A stretch of 64,000 nucleotides of DNA. Source: Micrococcus sp. 2A. Its GTDB lineage: Bacteria > Actinomycetota > Actinomycetes > Actinomycetales > Micrococcaceae. Numbering within the stretch: the first letter of the stretch is position 1; every line of letters begins with the position of its first letter. Of the stretch, positions 41,399-50,373 are shown in pieces. Both the position numbers and the translations under genes were made by a program. The notes beneath the pieces are model-generated. The model was not told where the DNA came from, made no database searches, and saw only the letters and a program-made list of their open reading frames with translations. The stretch is from positions 2,557,633 to 2,621,632 of the forward strand of contig NZ_CP154351.1 in the NCBI RefSeq assembly GCF_039519235.1, given 5' to 3'.

Positions 41399-41571
41399 GC
41401 TCACCTCGCCCGGACCACGCCGGCTCGCGCCCCGCCTCCCGCGCTCACCTCGCCCGGACCACGCCGGCTCGCGCCCCGCCTCCCGCTCACACCCCGCCCC
41501 AGGACTCCGTACCCGCCTCCCGCTCACACCCCGCCCCAGGACTCCGGGCCCGCCTCCCGCTCACACCCCGC
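41399..41571. repeat. 44-bp and 37-bp tandem repeats at the aminopeptidase 3' end
   Basis: Two copies of a 44-bp unit (containing CTCGCCCGGACCACGCCGGC) are followed by about two and a half copies of a 37-bp unit (containing CTCACACCCCGCCCCAGG). The last unit includes the stop codon region of the aminopeptidase, so the array seems to have grown out of the gene end. Confidence 0.8.
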
Positions 41572-42991
41572 GGAAGAACTCCCGCACCGCCGCGCTCAGC
41601 CACGCGGGGTCCTGCGCGCCGCACATCTCCCGGGCGGAGTGCATCGAGAGCAGGCCGATGCCCACGTCCACCGTCCGCACGCCCAGGCGCGTGGCGGAGA
41701 TGGGGCCGATCGTGGAGCCGCACGGCATGTCGTTGTTCGAGACGAACGTCTGGAACGGCACGCCCGCCGCCGCGCACCAGCGCGCGAACGCGGCCTCGCC
41801 CTCGGCGTCCGTGGCGTAGCGCTGGTTCGCGTTGATCTTCAGCAGCGGGCCGGCGTTGACGCGCGGGTGGTTCACGGGATCGTGGCGCTCGGCGTAGTTG
41901 GGGTGGACGAGGTGCCCCGCGTCCGCGGAGAGCAGCCACGAGCCCGCCCGCGAGCGCGCCCTCCCCTGGCCGCTCACGCCGAGCGCGTCCAGCACGCGGT
42001 CCATGACCTCCTCGAGCAGCGGCCCGCCCGCACCGGTGCGCGTGGCCGAGCCCACCTCCTCGTGGTCGAAGGCCGCCAGCACCGGCACGACGACGCCGCC
42101 CGCACCCCCGGCGCCCTCCTCGCCTGAACCGGGGGCCAGGGCCTCCATGGCCGCCAGCCCGGCGTGCACCGAGGAGAGGTTGTCGAGGCGGCCGGAGGCG
42201 AAGAACTCGCCGTTGGCGCCGAACGCCCCCGGGGCCTGTGCGTCCGCGACCACCACGTCCACGCCGCGCACCTCCGCCACGTCCACGCCCGCCTGGGCCG
42301 CGAGCAGCTCGATCACGTTGCCGCCGAGCTGCACGGACGCGGTGTCCCCACCGGCGGCCGAGCCCACGGCCGCGACGATGGGCTGCGTGTGGCGCTGGCG
42401 CTGGAGGGCCAGGCCGTCCGAGTTCACGTCGCGGTCCAGGTGGACGGCCAGCTGGGGGATGCGGCCCACGGGCCCGGTGGTGGCCAGCACCTGGGTGCCG
42501 TCCGCGAGCACGAGCCGGCCGGCGAAGCGCAGCTCCCGGTCCAGCCACGAGTTCAGCAGCGGCCCGCCGTACACCTCGACACCGGCCTGGACCCAGCCGT
42601 CAGCCGTCACGCTCATGTGCTGCGGCTTGAGCTTGAAGCCGGGGGAGTCGGTGTGGGCGCCGAGCACGCGGAACGTCGGAACGCCGCCCACGCCCCGGCC
42701 CGCACGTCCAGCCGCACTCCCGTCCGCACGTCCAGCCGCACTCCTGTCCACACTCCCGTCCGCGCCCTCCGGCACGATCCAGGCGATCACGGCGCCGTCA
42801 CGCACCACCACGTACCCGCCGGGGGCGGCCGGGAAGTCGGCGGCCTCGTCCAGGCGGGTGAAGCCCGCGGCCTCGAGCCGGCGGGCGGTCTCGGCGGCGG
42901 CGTGGAAGCTGGAGGGGGAGGCCTGCACGAACGCGGCCAGGTCCTGCAGGTGGGCGGAGAGCGCGGGGGTGTCCGGGGTCACGGTGGTCAT
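41561..42991 (-). CDS. apeB: M18-family zinc aminopeptidase
   Basis: This 476-residue M18 aminopeptidase removes N-terminal residues from peptides in the cytoplasm. Zinc and catalytic elements are visible: FRVLGAHTDSPGFKLKP (H), SGRLDNLSSVHAGLAAME (bridging D), AAFDHEEVGSATRTGAGG (E-E), and the C-terminal CGSTIGPISATRLGVRTVDV followed by SMHSAREMCG (H). Residues near 80-105 hold an alanine/glycine-rich insertion built on a short DNA repeat (AAGRADGSAAGRAGRG) not expected in the family. A TACGGT box lies 6 bases before the ATG. Confidence 0.92.
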   Translation of the reverse strand: MTTVTPDTPALSAHLQDLAAFVQASPSSFHAAAETARRLEAAGFTRLDEAADFPAAPGGYVVVRDGAVIAWIVPEGADGSVDRSAAGRADGSAAGRAGRGVGGVPTFRVLGAHTDSPGFKLKPQHMSVTADGWVQAGVEVYGGPLLNSWLDRELRFAGRLVLADGTQVLATTGPVGRIPQLAVHLDRDVNSDGLALQRQRHTQPIVAAVGSAAGGDTASVQLGGNVIELLAAQAGVDVAEVRGVDVVVADAQAPGAFGANGEFFASGRLDNLSSVHAGLAAMEALAPGSGEEGAGGAGGVVVPVLAAFDHEEVGSATRTGAGGPLLEEVMDRVLDALGVSGQGRARSRAGSWLLSADAGHLVHPNYAERHDPVNHPRVNAGPLLKINANQRYATDAEGEAAFARWCAAAGVPFQTFVSNNDMPCGSTIGPISATRLGVRTVDVGIGLLSMHSAREMCGAQDPAWLSAAVREFFRGV

Positions 42992-43180
42992 GTCCCGACC
43001 GTACCGCGCACCCCGGACGCGGCACGCGCACCGGGCACCTGCCTGCACCTGACGGCCGGCGGCCCGCGGCCCGCGGCCCGGCACCCCGCGCCCGGCATCC
43101 CACGTCCGCGCCACGCCCACGCCCGCGCCCCGCCCCCGTAGCCTGGGCGCGTCGCCGTCGTCGAGCGAGGAGGAGACGCC

Positions 43181-43510
43181 GTGGAGATCCTGACCGCCAT
43201 GGCCGTGGGGGTGTTCCTCATGGTGGCCTGGACCGTGGGCGGCTGGCTGATCGTTCGCATGGGCTTCGCCCGGGACAGGGACGGCGCCCCACACCGCACC
43301 CCCGGCGCCCCCGCCGTGGACCCCGGCACCGACCCCAACGCGGCCTGGCGGGCGCAGATGAAGGCCGCGACCGCCGCCTCGGGCGCCGTGTGCGCGTGCC
43401 CTCAGCCGGCCGGAGCCGCCGACGGCCGCGGCGCGGGTGCCGGCGTCACCGGCGCCGACGTCGTCGAGCCCTCCCCCGACTGCCCGATCCACCGCTGGGA
43501 CTTCGCCTGA
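43181..43510 (+). CDS. Small membrane-anchored hypothetical protein
   Basis: This 109-residue protein has one N-terminal membrane segment (TAMAVGVFLMVAWTVGGWLI, about 5-24) and a soluble proline/alanine-rich remainder with three cysteines (CACPQ, DCPIHRWDFA). The family is not recognised. GTG 43181 has a strong ribosome-binding site (GAGGAGGAG). Its last 109 bp overlap the 3' end of the convergent GT87 gene. Confidence 0.65.
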   Translation: MEILTAMAVGVFLMVAWTVGGWLIVRMGFARDRDGAPHRTPGAPAVDPGTDPNAAWRAQMKAATAASGAVCACPQPAGAADGRGAGAGVTGADVVEPSPDCPIHRWDFA

Positions 43511-45012
43511 CCGGAGCCGACCGCGCCGGGTGTCCCGAACGCGCCGGCGAGCGGGTCGGCGTCGGGACCGGCGCCCTCGGACTGCTTCACCAGGTCCTCC
43601 TCCGGGTGCAGGATCTCCCGCACCACGCGGGCGCAGAGCCAGAGGACGGCGAGCATGTGGGCGAGGATCGCGGCCACGTACACGGAGTCGTCCATGGAGT
43701 GCTGCGGCATGGAGCCGGCGGCGGTCTTGGCCAGGTACATCCACACGGCGAAGAAGTGCAGGGCCTCCACGGTCTGCCACACCCAGAAGTCCCTCCAGCG
43801 CGGCAGGGCCAGCGCCATGAGCGGGATCAGCCAGATCACGAACTGCGGCGAGTACACCTTGTTCGTCAGCACGAACGCGGCCACCACGAGGAACGTCAGC
43901 TGCCCCAGGCGCGGGGTGTGCCGCGCGCGCACGCCGAGCACGAAGATCGCTGCGCAGCACACCGCGAACGTCCCGTAGGCCAACAGGGAGAGGGAGTCCG
44001 CCGGCACCCTCCCCCACCCGGCCTGGACGGCGACGACGTCCCACGCGTGCCACACGCTCGACAGGCCGGGGCCGCGCTCGCCGGAGAAGGTGAAGAACAC
44101 GGACCACGCGTCGAAGTTGGCCACCATGAGGGGCACGTTGACGGCGGTCCACGCGAGCAGGGTGCCCGCCGTCGCCGTGAGGAACGGCGCCCAGCGGCGC
44201 GAGCGCACGGCCAGGATCAGCAGCGGCCCGAGGATGAGCAGCGGGTAGAGCTTCGTGGCGGCGCCGAGACCGAACAGCACACCCGCCCAGCCGGGCCGCC
44301 CGCGGGAGAACACCCACATGCCCCACGCCATCAGCGCCACGGCCCACAGGTCCCAGTTGATGGTGCCGGCCAGGATGATCCCGGGGGCCACGGCCACCAT
44401 GAGCCCGTCCGTCCAGCGGCGGCCCGCGGTGCGCACGGTCAGCACGGCGACGGCGGCCCACAGCCCCGTGACGAACAGCAGGTTCACGATCCAGAACACG
44501 AGCGTGCCCTGCTCGGCGCCGAACGGGAGCCCCTGCGTGATCTGCGCGGTCACCGATCCCACGAGGGACATCAGCACGGGGTACTCGAAGGTGGACCCGG
44601 CCGCGAACGGCGCCCACGCGTTCTCCGCGAACCCCCGCCCGCCGTACAGCGCCGCCCAGTCCGAGTAGCACCCGGCGTAGTACACGTTGGGCGCGCCCCA
44701 GCCGTTCAGCAGGCACGGCGCCTTCTGCAGAAGGCTCACGACGGCGGCCAGCGCCACCAGCAGCCCGGCGAGGGCCGCGGGCGAGGCCCAGGATCCGGTC
44801 CCCCGGCCGGGGCCGTTCGCGGCCAGGCCCCCGGGGAGGGCGAACCGGCCCGCCCCGCGCCCGATGCGCGCCGCCGAGGCCGCCGCGTGTGCGCCCTCAG
44901 CGGAACGCGCGGCGGTGCCACGGCCCTGCTCGGAGGCCTCCCGGGACGGCCCGGAGAGGGCATGCGTGGGCGGCTCGTCAGGGGTGGCGGCGTGCGCCGG
45001 GGCCGGGCTCAT
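43402..45012 (-). CDS. GT87-type (DUF2029) polyprenyl-phosphate mannosyltransferase-like membrane protein
   Basis: This 536-residue protein has an alanine-rich cytoplasmic N terminus (about 1-75), then about ten membrane segments, from AALAGLLVALAAVVSLLQ to YVAAILAHMLAVLWLCARVV. GT87 landmarks include the periplasmic loop with the acidic pair YAGCYSDW and FEYPVLM, and FGLGAATKLYPLL. In actinobacteria such enzymes add mannose or other sugars to lipid glycans (lipomannan/lipoarabinomannan-like) on the outer face. A TAGGAT box lies 6 bases before the ATG. The C-terminal low-complexity tail overlaps the opposite gene. It is divergent from ino1, which supplies inositol for such glycolipids. Confidence 0.82.
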   Translation of the reverse strand: MSPAPAHAATPDEPPTHALSGPSREASEQGRGTAARSAEGAHAAASAARIGRGAGRFALPGGLAANGPGRGTGSWASPAALAGLLVALAAVVSLLQKAPCLLNGWGAPNVYYAGCYSDWAALYGGRGFAENAWAPFAAGSTFEYPVLMSLVGSVTAQITQGLPFGAEQGTLVFWIVNLLFVTGLWAAVAVLTVRTAGRRWTDGLMVAVAPGIILAGTINWDLWAVALMAWGMWVFSRGRPGWAGVLFGLGAATKLYPLLILGPLLILAVRSRRWAPFLTATAGTLLAWTAVNVPLMVANFDAWSVFFTFSGERGPGLSSVWHAWDVVAVQAGWGRVPADSLSLLAYGTFAVCCAAIFVLGVRARHTPRLGQLTFLVVAAFVLTNKVYSPQFVIWLIPLMALALPRWRDFWVWQTVEALHFFAVWMYLAKTAAGSMPQHSMDDSVYVAAILAHMLAVLWLCARVVREILHPEEDLVKQSEGAGPDADPLAGAFGTPGAVGSGQAKSQRWIGQSGEGSTTSAPVTPAPAPRPSAAPAG

Positions 45013-45188
45013 GCTCCCATCCTAGGAAGCGCGGAGGACACCTCGTCGCGCCCCCGTGCCCCCGTGCGTCGTAAACTGGGGGCGCTGTTCCCCCGGGACA
45101 GTGCGCCCGCGCACCGCTGCGCGGGCCCCTCGTGCGCGCCCGCCGCGCCGAGCATCCATCCCGGATCCGCTGAGGAGAGAACCTGACC

Positions 45189-46274
45189 GTGGCCAAGAAC
45201 CCCATCCGCGTCGCCATCGCCGGCGTGGGCAACTGCGCAACGTCCCTGATCCAGGGCGTGGAGTACTACCGCGACGCCGCGCCCACGGACGCCGTGCCCG
45301 GCCTGATGCACGTGCAGTTCGGGGACTACCACGTCTCCGACCTGGAGTTCGTGGCCGCGTTCGACGTGGACGCGAAGAAGGTGGGCCTGGACCTCTCCGA
45401 GGCGATCCTCGCCTCCGAGAACAACACCATTAAGATCGCCGACGTCCCCCACGCCGACGTCACCGTGCAGCGCGGCCCCACCTTGGACGGCCTCGGCAAG
45501 TACTACCGCGAGACCATCGAGGAGTCGGACGCGGAGCCCGTGGACGTCGCCCAGGCGCTCAAGGACGCGAAGGTGGACGTGCTCGTCTGCTACCTGCCCG
45601 TGGGCTCGCAGCAGGCGGCCGAGCACTACGCGCAGGCCGCGATCGACGCCGGCGTCGCCTTCGTCAACGCCCTGCCCGTGTTCATCGCCGGCACCCCCGC
45701 GTGGGCCGAGAAGTTCACCGCGGCCGGCGTGCCGATCGTGGGCGACGACATCAAGTCCCAGATCGGCGCCACCATCACCCACCGCGTGATGGCCAAGCTC
45801 TTCCAGGACCGCGGCGTGACCCTGGACCGCACGTACCAGCTCAACGTCGGCGGCAACATGGACTTCAAGAACATGCTCGAGCGCGAGCGCCTCGAGTCCA
45901 AGAAGATCTCCAAGACGCAGGCCGTCACCTCCAACACCACCGCGAAGCTCGCGGCGGACGACGTGCACATCGGTCCCTCCGACTACGTGGCCTGGCTCGA
46001 CGACCGCAAGTGGGCCTTCGTGCGCCTCGAGGGCCGCAACTTCGGCGACGCCCCCGTCAGCCTCGAGTACAAGCTCGAGGTGTGGGACTCCCCCAACTCG
46101 GCCGGCGTGATCATCGACGCCGTGCGCGCCGCGAAGATCGCCCTGGACCGCGGCACCGGCGGCCCGATCCTCTCGGCGTCCTCGTACTTCATGAAGTCCC
46201 CGCCGGTCCAGCACAACGACGACGAGGCCCGCGAGCTCGTCGAGGCGTTCATCCGCGGCGACATCGAGCGCTGA
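45189..46274 (+). CDS. ino1: Inositol-3-phosphate synthase
   Basis: This 361-residue NAD enzyme converts glucose 6-phosphate to myo-inositol 3-phosphate, the entry to phosphatidylinositol and mycothiol in actinobacteria. Seen here are the NAD fold [20 protein letters not shown] (6-25), [40 protein letters not shown] (catalytic Asp/Lys region) and [15 protein letters not shown] with [10 protein letters not shown]. The length is that of the short bacterial form. GTG 45189 has AGGAGAGAAC upstream. A TAAACT box near 45073 may be its -10. Confidence 0.95.
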   Translation: MAKNPIRVAIAGVGNCATSLIQGVEYYRDAAPTDAVPGLMHVQFGDYHVSDLEFVAAFDVDAKKVGLDLSEAILASENNTIKIADVPHADVTVQRGPTLDGLGKYYRETIEESDAEPVDVAQALKDAKVDVLVCYLPVGSQQAAEHYAQAAIDAGVAFVNALPVFIAGTPAWAEKFTAAGVPIVGDDIKSQIGATITHRVMAKLFQDRGVTLDRTYQLNVGGNMDFKNMLERERLESKKISKTQAVTSNTTAKLAADDVHIGPSDYVAWLDDRKWAFVRLEGRNFGDAPVSLEYKLEVWDSPNSAGVIIDAVRAAKIALDRGTGGPILSASSYFMKSPPVQHNDDEARELVEAFIRGDIER

Positions 46275-46290
46275 CGGACCGCACGCCGCA

Positions 46291-46345
46291 CTGGGCGCAG
46301 TACTGCCAGGCAACCCACCGGGTTGCCTGGCAGTACTGCGCCCAG
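46291..46345. terminator. Palindromic intergenic element, copy 3, between ino1 and fhs
   Basis: The perfect 25-bp arms (46291-46315 / 46321-46345) with a 5-base loop share CTGGGCGCAGTACTGCCAGG with copies 1 and 2. It lies between two convergent genes, 17 and 41 bp from their stops, where a bidirectional terminator is expected. Confidence 0.8.
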
Positions 46346-46385
46346 CTCATCTGGGGGAGGCCCCGGTGACCCCGAGGCCTCCCCC

Positions 46386-48149
46386 TCAGAAGAGCCCCGT
46401 CACCGTGCCGTCGTCGGCCACGTCCATGCGGTCGGCGGCCGGGGAGGCGGGCAGGCCCGGCATCGTCATGACGGCGCCGGTGAGCGCGACGACGAACCCA
46501 GCACCCGTCTTCGCGGAGAGCTCGCGCACGGACACGGTGAACCCCTCGGGCGCGTTCAGGAGCGTGGGGTCGTCCGAGAACGAGTACTGCGTCTTGGCCA
46601 TGCACACTGGCAGGCGGTCCAGTCCACGAGCGCGCAGCTGCGCGAGCTGCCGCCGGGCCACGGGGCTCAGCTCCGCTCCGGCGCCCCCGTACACGCGGCG
46701 GACGACGGCCTGGATCCGCTCCTCCACCTCCATCCCCTCGGTCCACAGCCCGGTCAGCGGCGGCGCGGGCTCGCCCGGGGCCGGCAGGTGCTCCCCCAGC
46801 AGGCGGGCCAGCTCGAGGGCGCCCTCGCCGCCGCCGCCCCACACGTCCGCGACGGCCACGGGCACGCCGTTCTCCACGCCCCACGCGCGCAGCACGTCGA
46901 GCTCGGCGTCGTCGTCCTGCGTGAACCGGTTCACGGCGACGACGACGGGCACCCCGTACGCGCGCATGTTCCCGACGTGCCGCTCGAGGTTCGCCAGGCC
47001 GGCCCGCAGGGCGCCCACGTGCTCGGCGCGCACGTCGGCGAGGCCCCGGCCCGAGCGCTCGGCCGCCTCGGCGATGCCCGCCTTCACGTCCGGCAGCGCG
47101 ATCCCGGCCTGCAGCTTGAGCGCGCGCACCGTGGCGACGACGACGGCGGCCGCGGGCGGGAACCCGCCGGCCACGGCCGTGATGTCCATGAACTTCTGTC
47201 CGCCGAGGTCCGCGCCGAACCCGGCCTCCGTGACCACGAGGTCTCCGAGCCGGCGGGCCGTGCGCGTGGCGATCACGGAGTTCGCCCCGTGGGCGATGTT
47301 CGCGAAGGGGCCGCCGTGCACGAGCGCGGGCGTGCCGCCGAGCGTCTGCACGAGGTTCGGCTCGATCGCGTCCTTGAGCAGCACGGCCATGGCCCCCTGG
47401 GCACCGTTCGGGCCGATCTGGGAGGCGGTGACGGCCTCGCCGTCGTACGTGTAGCCCACCGTGATGCGGCCGAGGCGGGCCTTGAGGTCGGCCAGGTCCG
47501 CGGCGAGGCAGAAGACGGCCATGGTCTCGGTCGCCACGGTGATCTCGAAGCCGCCTTCACGCGGCACGCCCTGCGTGCGGCCGCCCAGGCCCGTGACGAC
47601 GTCGCGCAGCGTGCGGTCGTTCATGTCCAGGGCACGCTTCAGGGCGATGGTCCGCGGATCGATGCCCAGCGCGTTGCCCTGCTGCACGTGGTTGTCCACG
47701 AGGGCGCAGAGCAGGTTGTGCGCGGAGGTGATGGCGTGGAAGTCGCCGGTGAAGTGCAGGTTGATGTCCTCCATGGGCACCACCTGCGCGCGGCCGCCGC
47801 CCGTGGCGCCGCCCTTGATGCCGAACACCGGCCCGAGGGAGGGCTCGCGGAGCGCGACGACGGTGCGGGCTCCGGCGACGGCGCCCGGCGCGTCCGGCTG
47901 CTGCGCCAGGAGGTTGAGGCCGTCGGCCAGGCCCACGGTGACGGTGGTCTTGCCCTCGCCGGCCGGCGTCGGGCTGATGCCGGTGACGAGCACGACGCGG
48001 CCGCGCTCGGGGGCGGTCAGCGCGTGGACGTCCACCTTGGCCATGTGCCGGCCGTAGGGGATGAGCAGGTCCTCGGCGATCCCGGCCTCGGCCGCGATCT
48101 CGGCGATCGGACGGATCGGATGGGCGGCGGCGATCTCGGCGTCGTTCAT
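46386..48149 (-). CDS. fhs: Formate-tetrahydrofolate ligase
   Basis: This 587-residue enzyme makes 10-formyl-tetrahydrofolate from formate, THF and ATP. Seen here are ISPTPAGEGKTTVTVGLADG (ATP-binding loop, 58-77), LREPSLGPVFGIKGGATGGG, NLHFTGDFHAITSAHNLLCA, the LVVTEAGFGADLGGQKFMDI segment, and PVCMAKTQYSFSDDP near the end. It is somewhat longer than the usual 555-560 residues. A CAGGAT box 7 bases before the ATG suggests a leaderless start. It is convergent with ino1. Confidence 0.95.
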   Translation of the reverse strand: MNDAEIAAAHPIRPIAEIAAEAGIAEDLLIPYGRHMAKVDVHALTAPERGRVVLVTGISPTPAGEGKTTVTVGLADGLNLLAQQPDAPGAVAGARTVVALREPSLGPVFGIKGGATGGGRAQVVPMEDINLHFTGDFHAITSAHNLLCALVDNHVQQGNALGIDPRTIALKRALDMNDRTLRDVVTGLGGRTQGVPREGGFEITVATETMAVFCLAADLADLKARLGRITVGYTYDGEAVTASQIGPNGAQGAMAVLLKDAIEPNLVQTLGGTPALVHGGPFANIAHGANSVIATRTARRLGDLVVTEAGFGADLGGQKFMDITAVAGGFPPAAAVVVATVRALKLQAGIALPDVKAGIAEAAERSGRGLADVRAEHVGALRAGLANLERHVGNMRAYGVPVVVAVNRFTQDDDAELDVLRAWGVENGVPVAVADVWGGGGEGALELARLLGEHLPAPGEPAPPLTGLWTEGMEVEERIQAVVRRVYGGAGAELSPVARRQLAQLRARGLDRLPVCMAKTQYSFSDDPTLLNAPEGFTVSVRELSAKTGAGFVVALTGAVMTMPGLPASPAADRMDVADDGTVTGLF

Positions 48150-48190
48150 GGGGCCGATCCTGCCACCTGGCCCTTGCGGGCCGCCGCCCC

Positions 48191-49651
48191 TCAGCCCTCC
48201 GCGCCCTCCTGAGCCTCCGGCTGCTCCGCCCACCAGCGGCGCAGCTCGGACTCGGCCACATCCGCCTCGTGCGGGCCCTCGTCGAGGCGCCACTCGAGCA
48301 GGTGCCGGTAGGCCCGCCCGACCACGGGGCCGGGGCGGAGGCCGAGCAGCGCCATGATCTGCTCGCCGTCCAGGTCCGGACGGACGGCCGCCATCTCCTC
48401 CGCCTCGGAGATCTCGGCGATGCGCCGCTCGAGGTCGTCGTACGCGTGGGCCAGGCGCTCGGCCTTGAGGCGGTTGCGCGTGGTCACGTCCGAGCGGGTC
48501 AGCGCGTGGAGACGCGGCAGGAGGTCCCCGGCGTCGTGCACGTAGCGGCGCACGGCGGAGTCGGTCCACCCGGCGTCCCCGTACCCGTAGAAGCGCATGT
48601 GCAGCTCCACGAGGCGGGCCACGGCCCTGATGGTGTCGTTGTCGAACTTCAGGGCGCGCAGCCGCTTGCGCACCAGCTTGGCGCCCACGTTCTCGTGGTG
48701 CCGGAACGTCACGGCGCCGCCCTTCTCGAAGCGGCGCGTGGCGGGCTTGCCGACGTCGTGCAGCAGCGCAGCGAGGCGCAGGACGACGTCGGGCCGCTCC
48801 GGGGAGTACTCCGCCTCCAGCTGGGCGGCCTGCTCGAGCACCGTGAGGGAGTGGTCGTAGACGTCCTTGTGGCGGTGGTGCTCGTCCGTCTCCAGCTTCA
48901 GCGCGGGCAGCTCGGGCAGCACGTGCTCGGCCAGGCCGGTGCGGACCAGCAGGTCCAGCCCGCGCCGCGGGTGGGCGCCGCACACGAGCTTCACGAGCTC
49001 CTCCCGCACGCGCTCGGCGGAGATGATCGCGATGCGCTCGGCCATGGCCGTCATCGCGGCCTCCACCTCGGGCGCCACCTCGAAGCCGAGCTGGGAGGCG
49101 AAGCGGGCGGCGCGCAGCATGCGCAGCGGGTCGTCCGAGAAGGAGTCCTCGGGGGTGCCGGGGGTGCGCAGCGCGCCCGCGGCGAGGTCCCGCACGCCGC
49201 CGTGCGGGTCCACGAGAGCCATCTCGGGCAGGCGCAGGGCCATCGCGTTCACGGTGAAGTCGCGGCGGAAGAGGTCGTCCTCGAGGCTGTCCCCGAAGGC
49301 CACCTGCGGCTTGCGGCTCTCCGGGTCGTACTGCTCGGCGCGGTAGGTGGTCACCTCCAGCTGCCAGCCGCCCTTGCGGAAGCCGATCGTCCCGAACCGC
49401 CGGCCCACGTCCCACGTGGCGTCCGCCCAGCCGGCGCCCACGGCCTCGGCGGCGTCCGGGTCCGCGTCCGTGGTGAAGTCCAGGTCCCCCGAGTCCCGCC
49501 CCAGGAAGAGGTCGCGCACCGGGCCGCCCACGAGGGACAGCTCGTGCCCGGCGCCGGCGAACCTCTCCCCCAGCTCCACGACGACGGCGGGCAGGGAGGC
49601 GTCCGCGGGGAAGCCGGGGGGCAGTGCGAGGGAGTCGTGGCTCAGTTCCAT
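48191..49651 (-). CDS. cca: CCA tRNA nucleotidyltransferase with HD domain
   Basis: This 486-residue class II enzyme adds or repairs the 3' CCA of tRNAs. The nucleotidyltransferase head has SLVGGPVRDLFLGRDSGDLD (39-58, with the D-x-D metal ligands) and FRRDFTVNAMALRLPE; the neck has EDSFSDDPLRMLRAARFASQ; the C-terminal HD part has LRLAALLHDVGKPATRRF. It lies in the conserved cca / NUDIX / murJ arrangement, divergent from the NUDIX gene with 66 bp between starts. Confidence 0.95.
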   Translation of the reverse strand: MELSHDSLALPPGFPADASLPAVVVELGERFAGAGHELSLVGGPVRDLFLGRDSGDLDFTTDADPDAAEAVGAGWADATWDVGRRFGTIGFRKGGWQLEVTTYRAEQYDPESRKPQVAFGDSLEDDLFRRDFTVNAMALRLPEMALVDPHGGVRDLAAGALRTPGTPEDSFSDDPLRMLRAARFASQLGFEVAPEVEAAMTAMAERIAIISAERVREELVKLVCGAHPRRGLDLLVRTGLAEHVLPELPALKLETDEHHRHKDVYDHSLTVLEQAAQLEAEYSPERPDVVLRLAALLHDVGKPATRRFEKGGAVTFRHHENVGAKLVRKRLRALKFDNDTIRAVARLVELHMRFYGYGDAGWTDSAVRRYVHDAGDLLPRLHALTRSDVTTRNRLKAERLAHAYDDLERRIAEISEAEEMAAVRPDLDGEQIMALLGLRPGPVVGRAYRHLLEWRLDEGPHEADVAESELRRWWAEQPEAQEGAEG

Positions 49652-49717
49652 GATGCCTACAAGGGTGCCAGACCCTCTCCGCCCCGGCTCCGCGCCCGCC
49701 GCGTTAGAGTTGTGGGC

Positions 49718-50326
49718 ATGACCAGCCCCGATCCTTCTGCGCACCGGGGCGCCCCCCTGCCCTCCGCACTGGGGCTGCGACGACGTCGTCCCGAGCCCGT
49801 CCGAGCGGAGGTTCCCCCCGTCGTCGCGCCGCGGGCCCCCGGGGCGGCCGGACTGCCCACCGTCGAGGAGGTCTCCGCCGGCGGCATCGTGATCCGCGAG
49901 CACGAGGACGGCCTCGAGGTGGCCATCATCGCCCGGTACAACCGCGGCGGACGCCTCGAGTGGTGCCTGCCCAAGGGCCACCCCGAGGGCGCCGAGGACC
50001 ACCGCCAGGCGGCCGTGCGCGAAGTCGAGGAGGAGACCGGGATCGCCGGGCACATCCTCGAGCCGCTGGGCTCCATCGACTACTGGTTCACCGTGTCCCG
50101 CCACCGCGTGCACAAGACCGTGCACCACTTCCTGCTGCGCGCGACCGGCGGCGAGCTGACCATCGAGAACGACCCGGACCACGAGGCCGTGGACGTGGCG
50201 TGGGTGCGCCTCGAGGACGTCGCGCGGCGCCTCTCCTTCGCCAACGAGCGCCGGATCGTGGACCTGGCGCGGCGGATCGTGGACCAGCACTTCCCCGCGG
50301 GCGGCGCCCGCGACCACCGCCCCTGA
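49718..50326 (+). CDS. NUDIX hydrolase
   Basis: This 202-residue protein has the Nudix box in GHPEGAEDHRQAAVREVEEE (about 88-107, pattern G-x5-E-x7-R-E-x-x-E-E) within a complete Nudix fold (VSAGGIVIREHEDGLEVAII). The N-terminal 45 residues are basic and proline-rich. The substrate is unknown. The conserved place between cca and murJ in actinobacteria suggests a housekeeping role. The -10 box TAGAGT (49705-49710) stands 7 bases before the ATG, so it is leaderless. Confidence 0.9.
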   Translation: MTSPDPSAHRGAPLPSALGLRRRRPEPVRAEVPPVVAPRAPGAAGLPTVEEVSAGGIVIREHEDGLEVAIIARYNRGGRLEWCLPKGHPEGAEDHRQAAVREVEEETGIAGHILEPLGSIDYWFTVSRHRVHKTVHHFLLRATGGELTIENDPDHEAVDVAWVRLEDVARRLSFANERRIVDLARRIVDQHFPAGGARDHRP

Positions 50327-50373
50327 ACCCCGGCCCCGAGCGCGGGGCCGCCTGAGAACGACGGGTGACCCCC

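Larger units (their letters stand above)
41070..41560. other. Repeat-rich intergenic region
   Basis: This 490-bp gap between the DUF559 gene and the M18 aminopeptidase gene has no gene. It contains a 12-bp tandem repeat, the second palindromic element, and longer tandem repeats derived from the aminopeptidase 3' end, each listed separately. Confidence 0.7.

Noticed and set aside
41561..44716. A 1051-residue open frame on the minus strand across three genes
   Set aside because: Only the first-listed part (41561-42991) is a real protein (M18 aminopeptidase). The upstream extension is the wrong phase of the GT87 gene, rich in R, G and A, a common effect in very high-GC DNA.
46386..49415. A 1009-residue open frame covering fhs and cca
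   Set aside because: The start of fhs is ATG 48149. The upstream part is another phase of the CCA-adding enzyme gene and has no protein homology.
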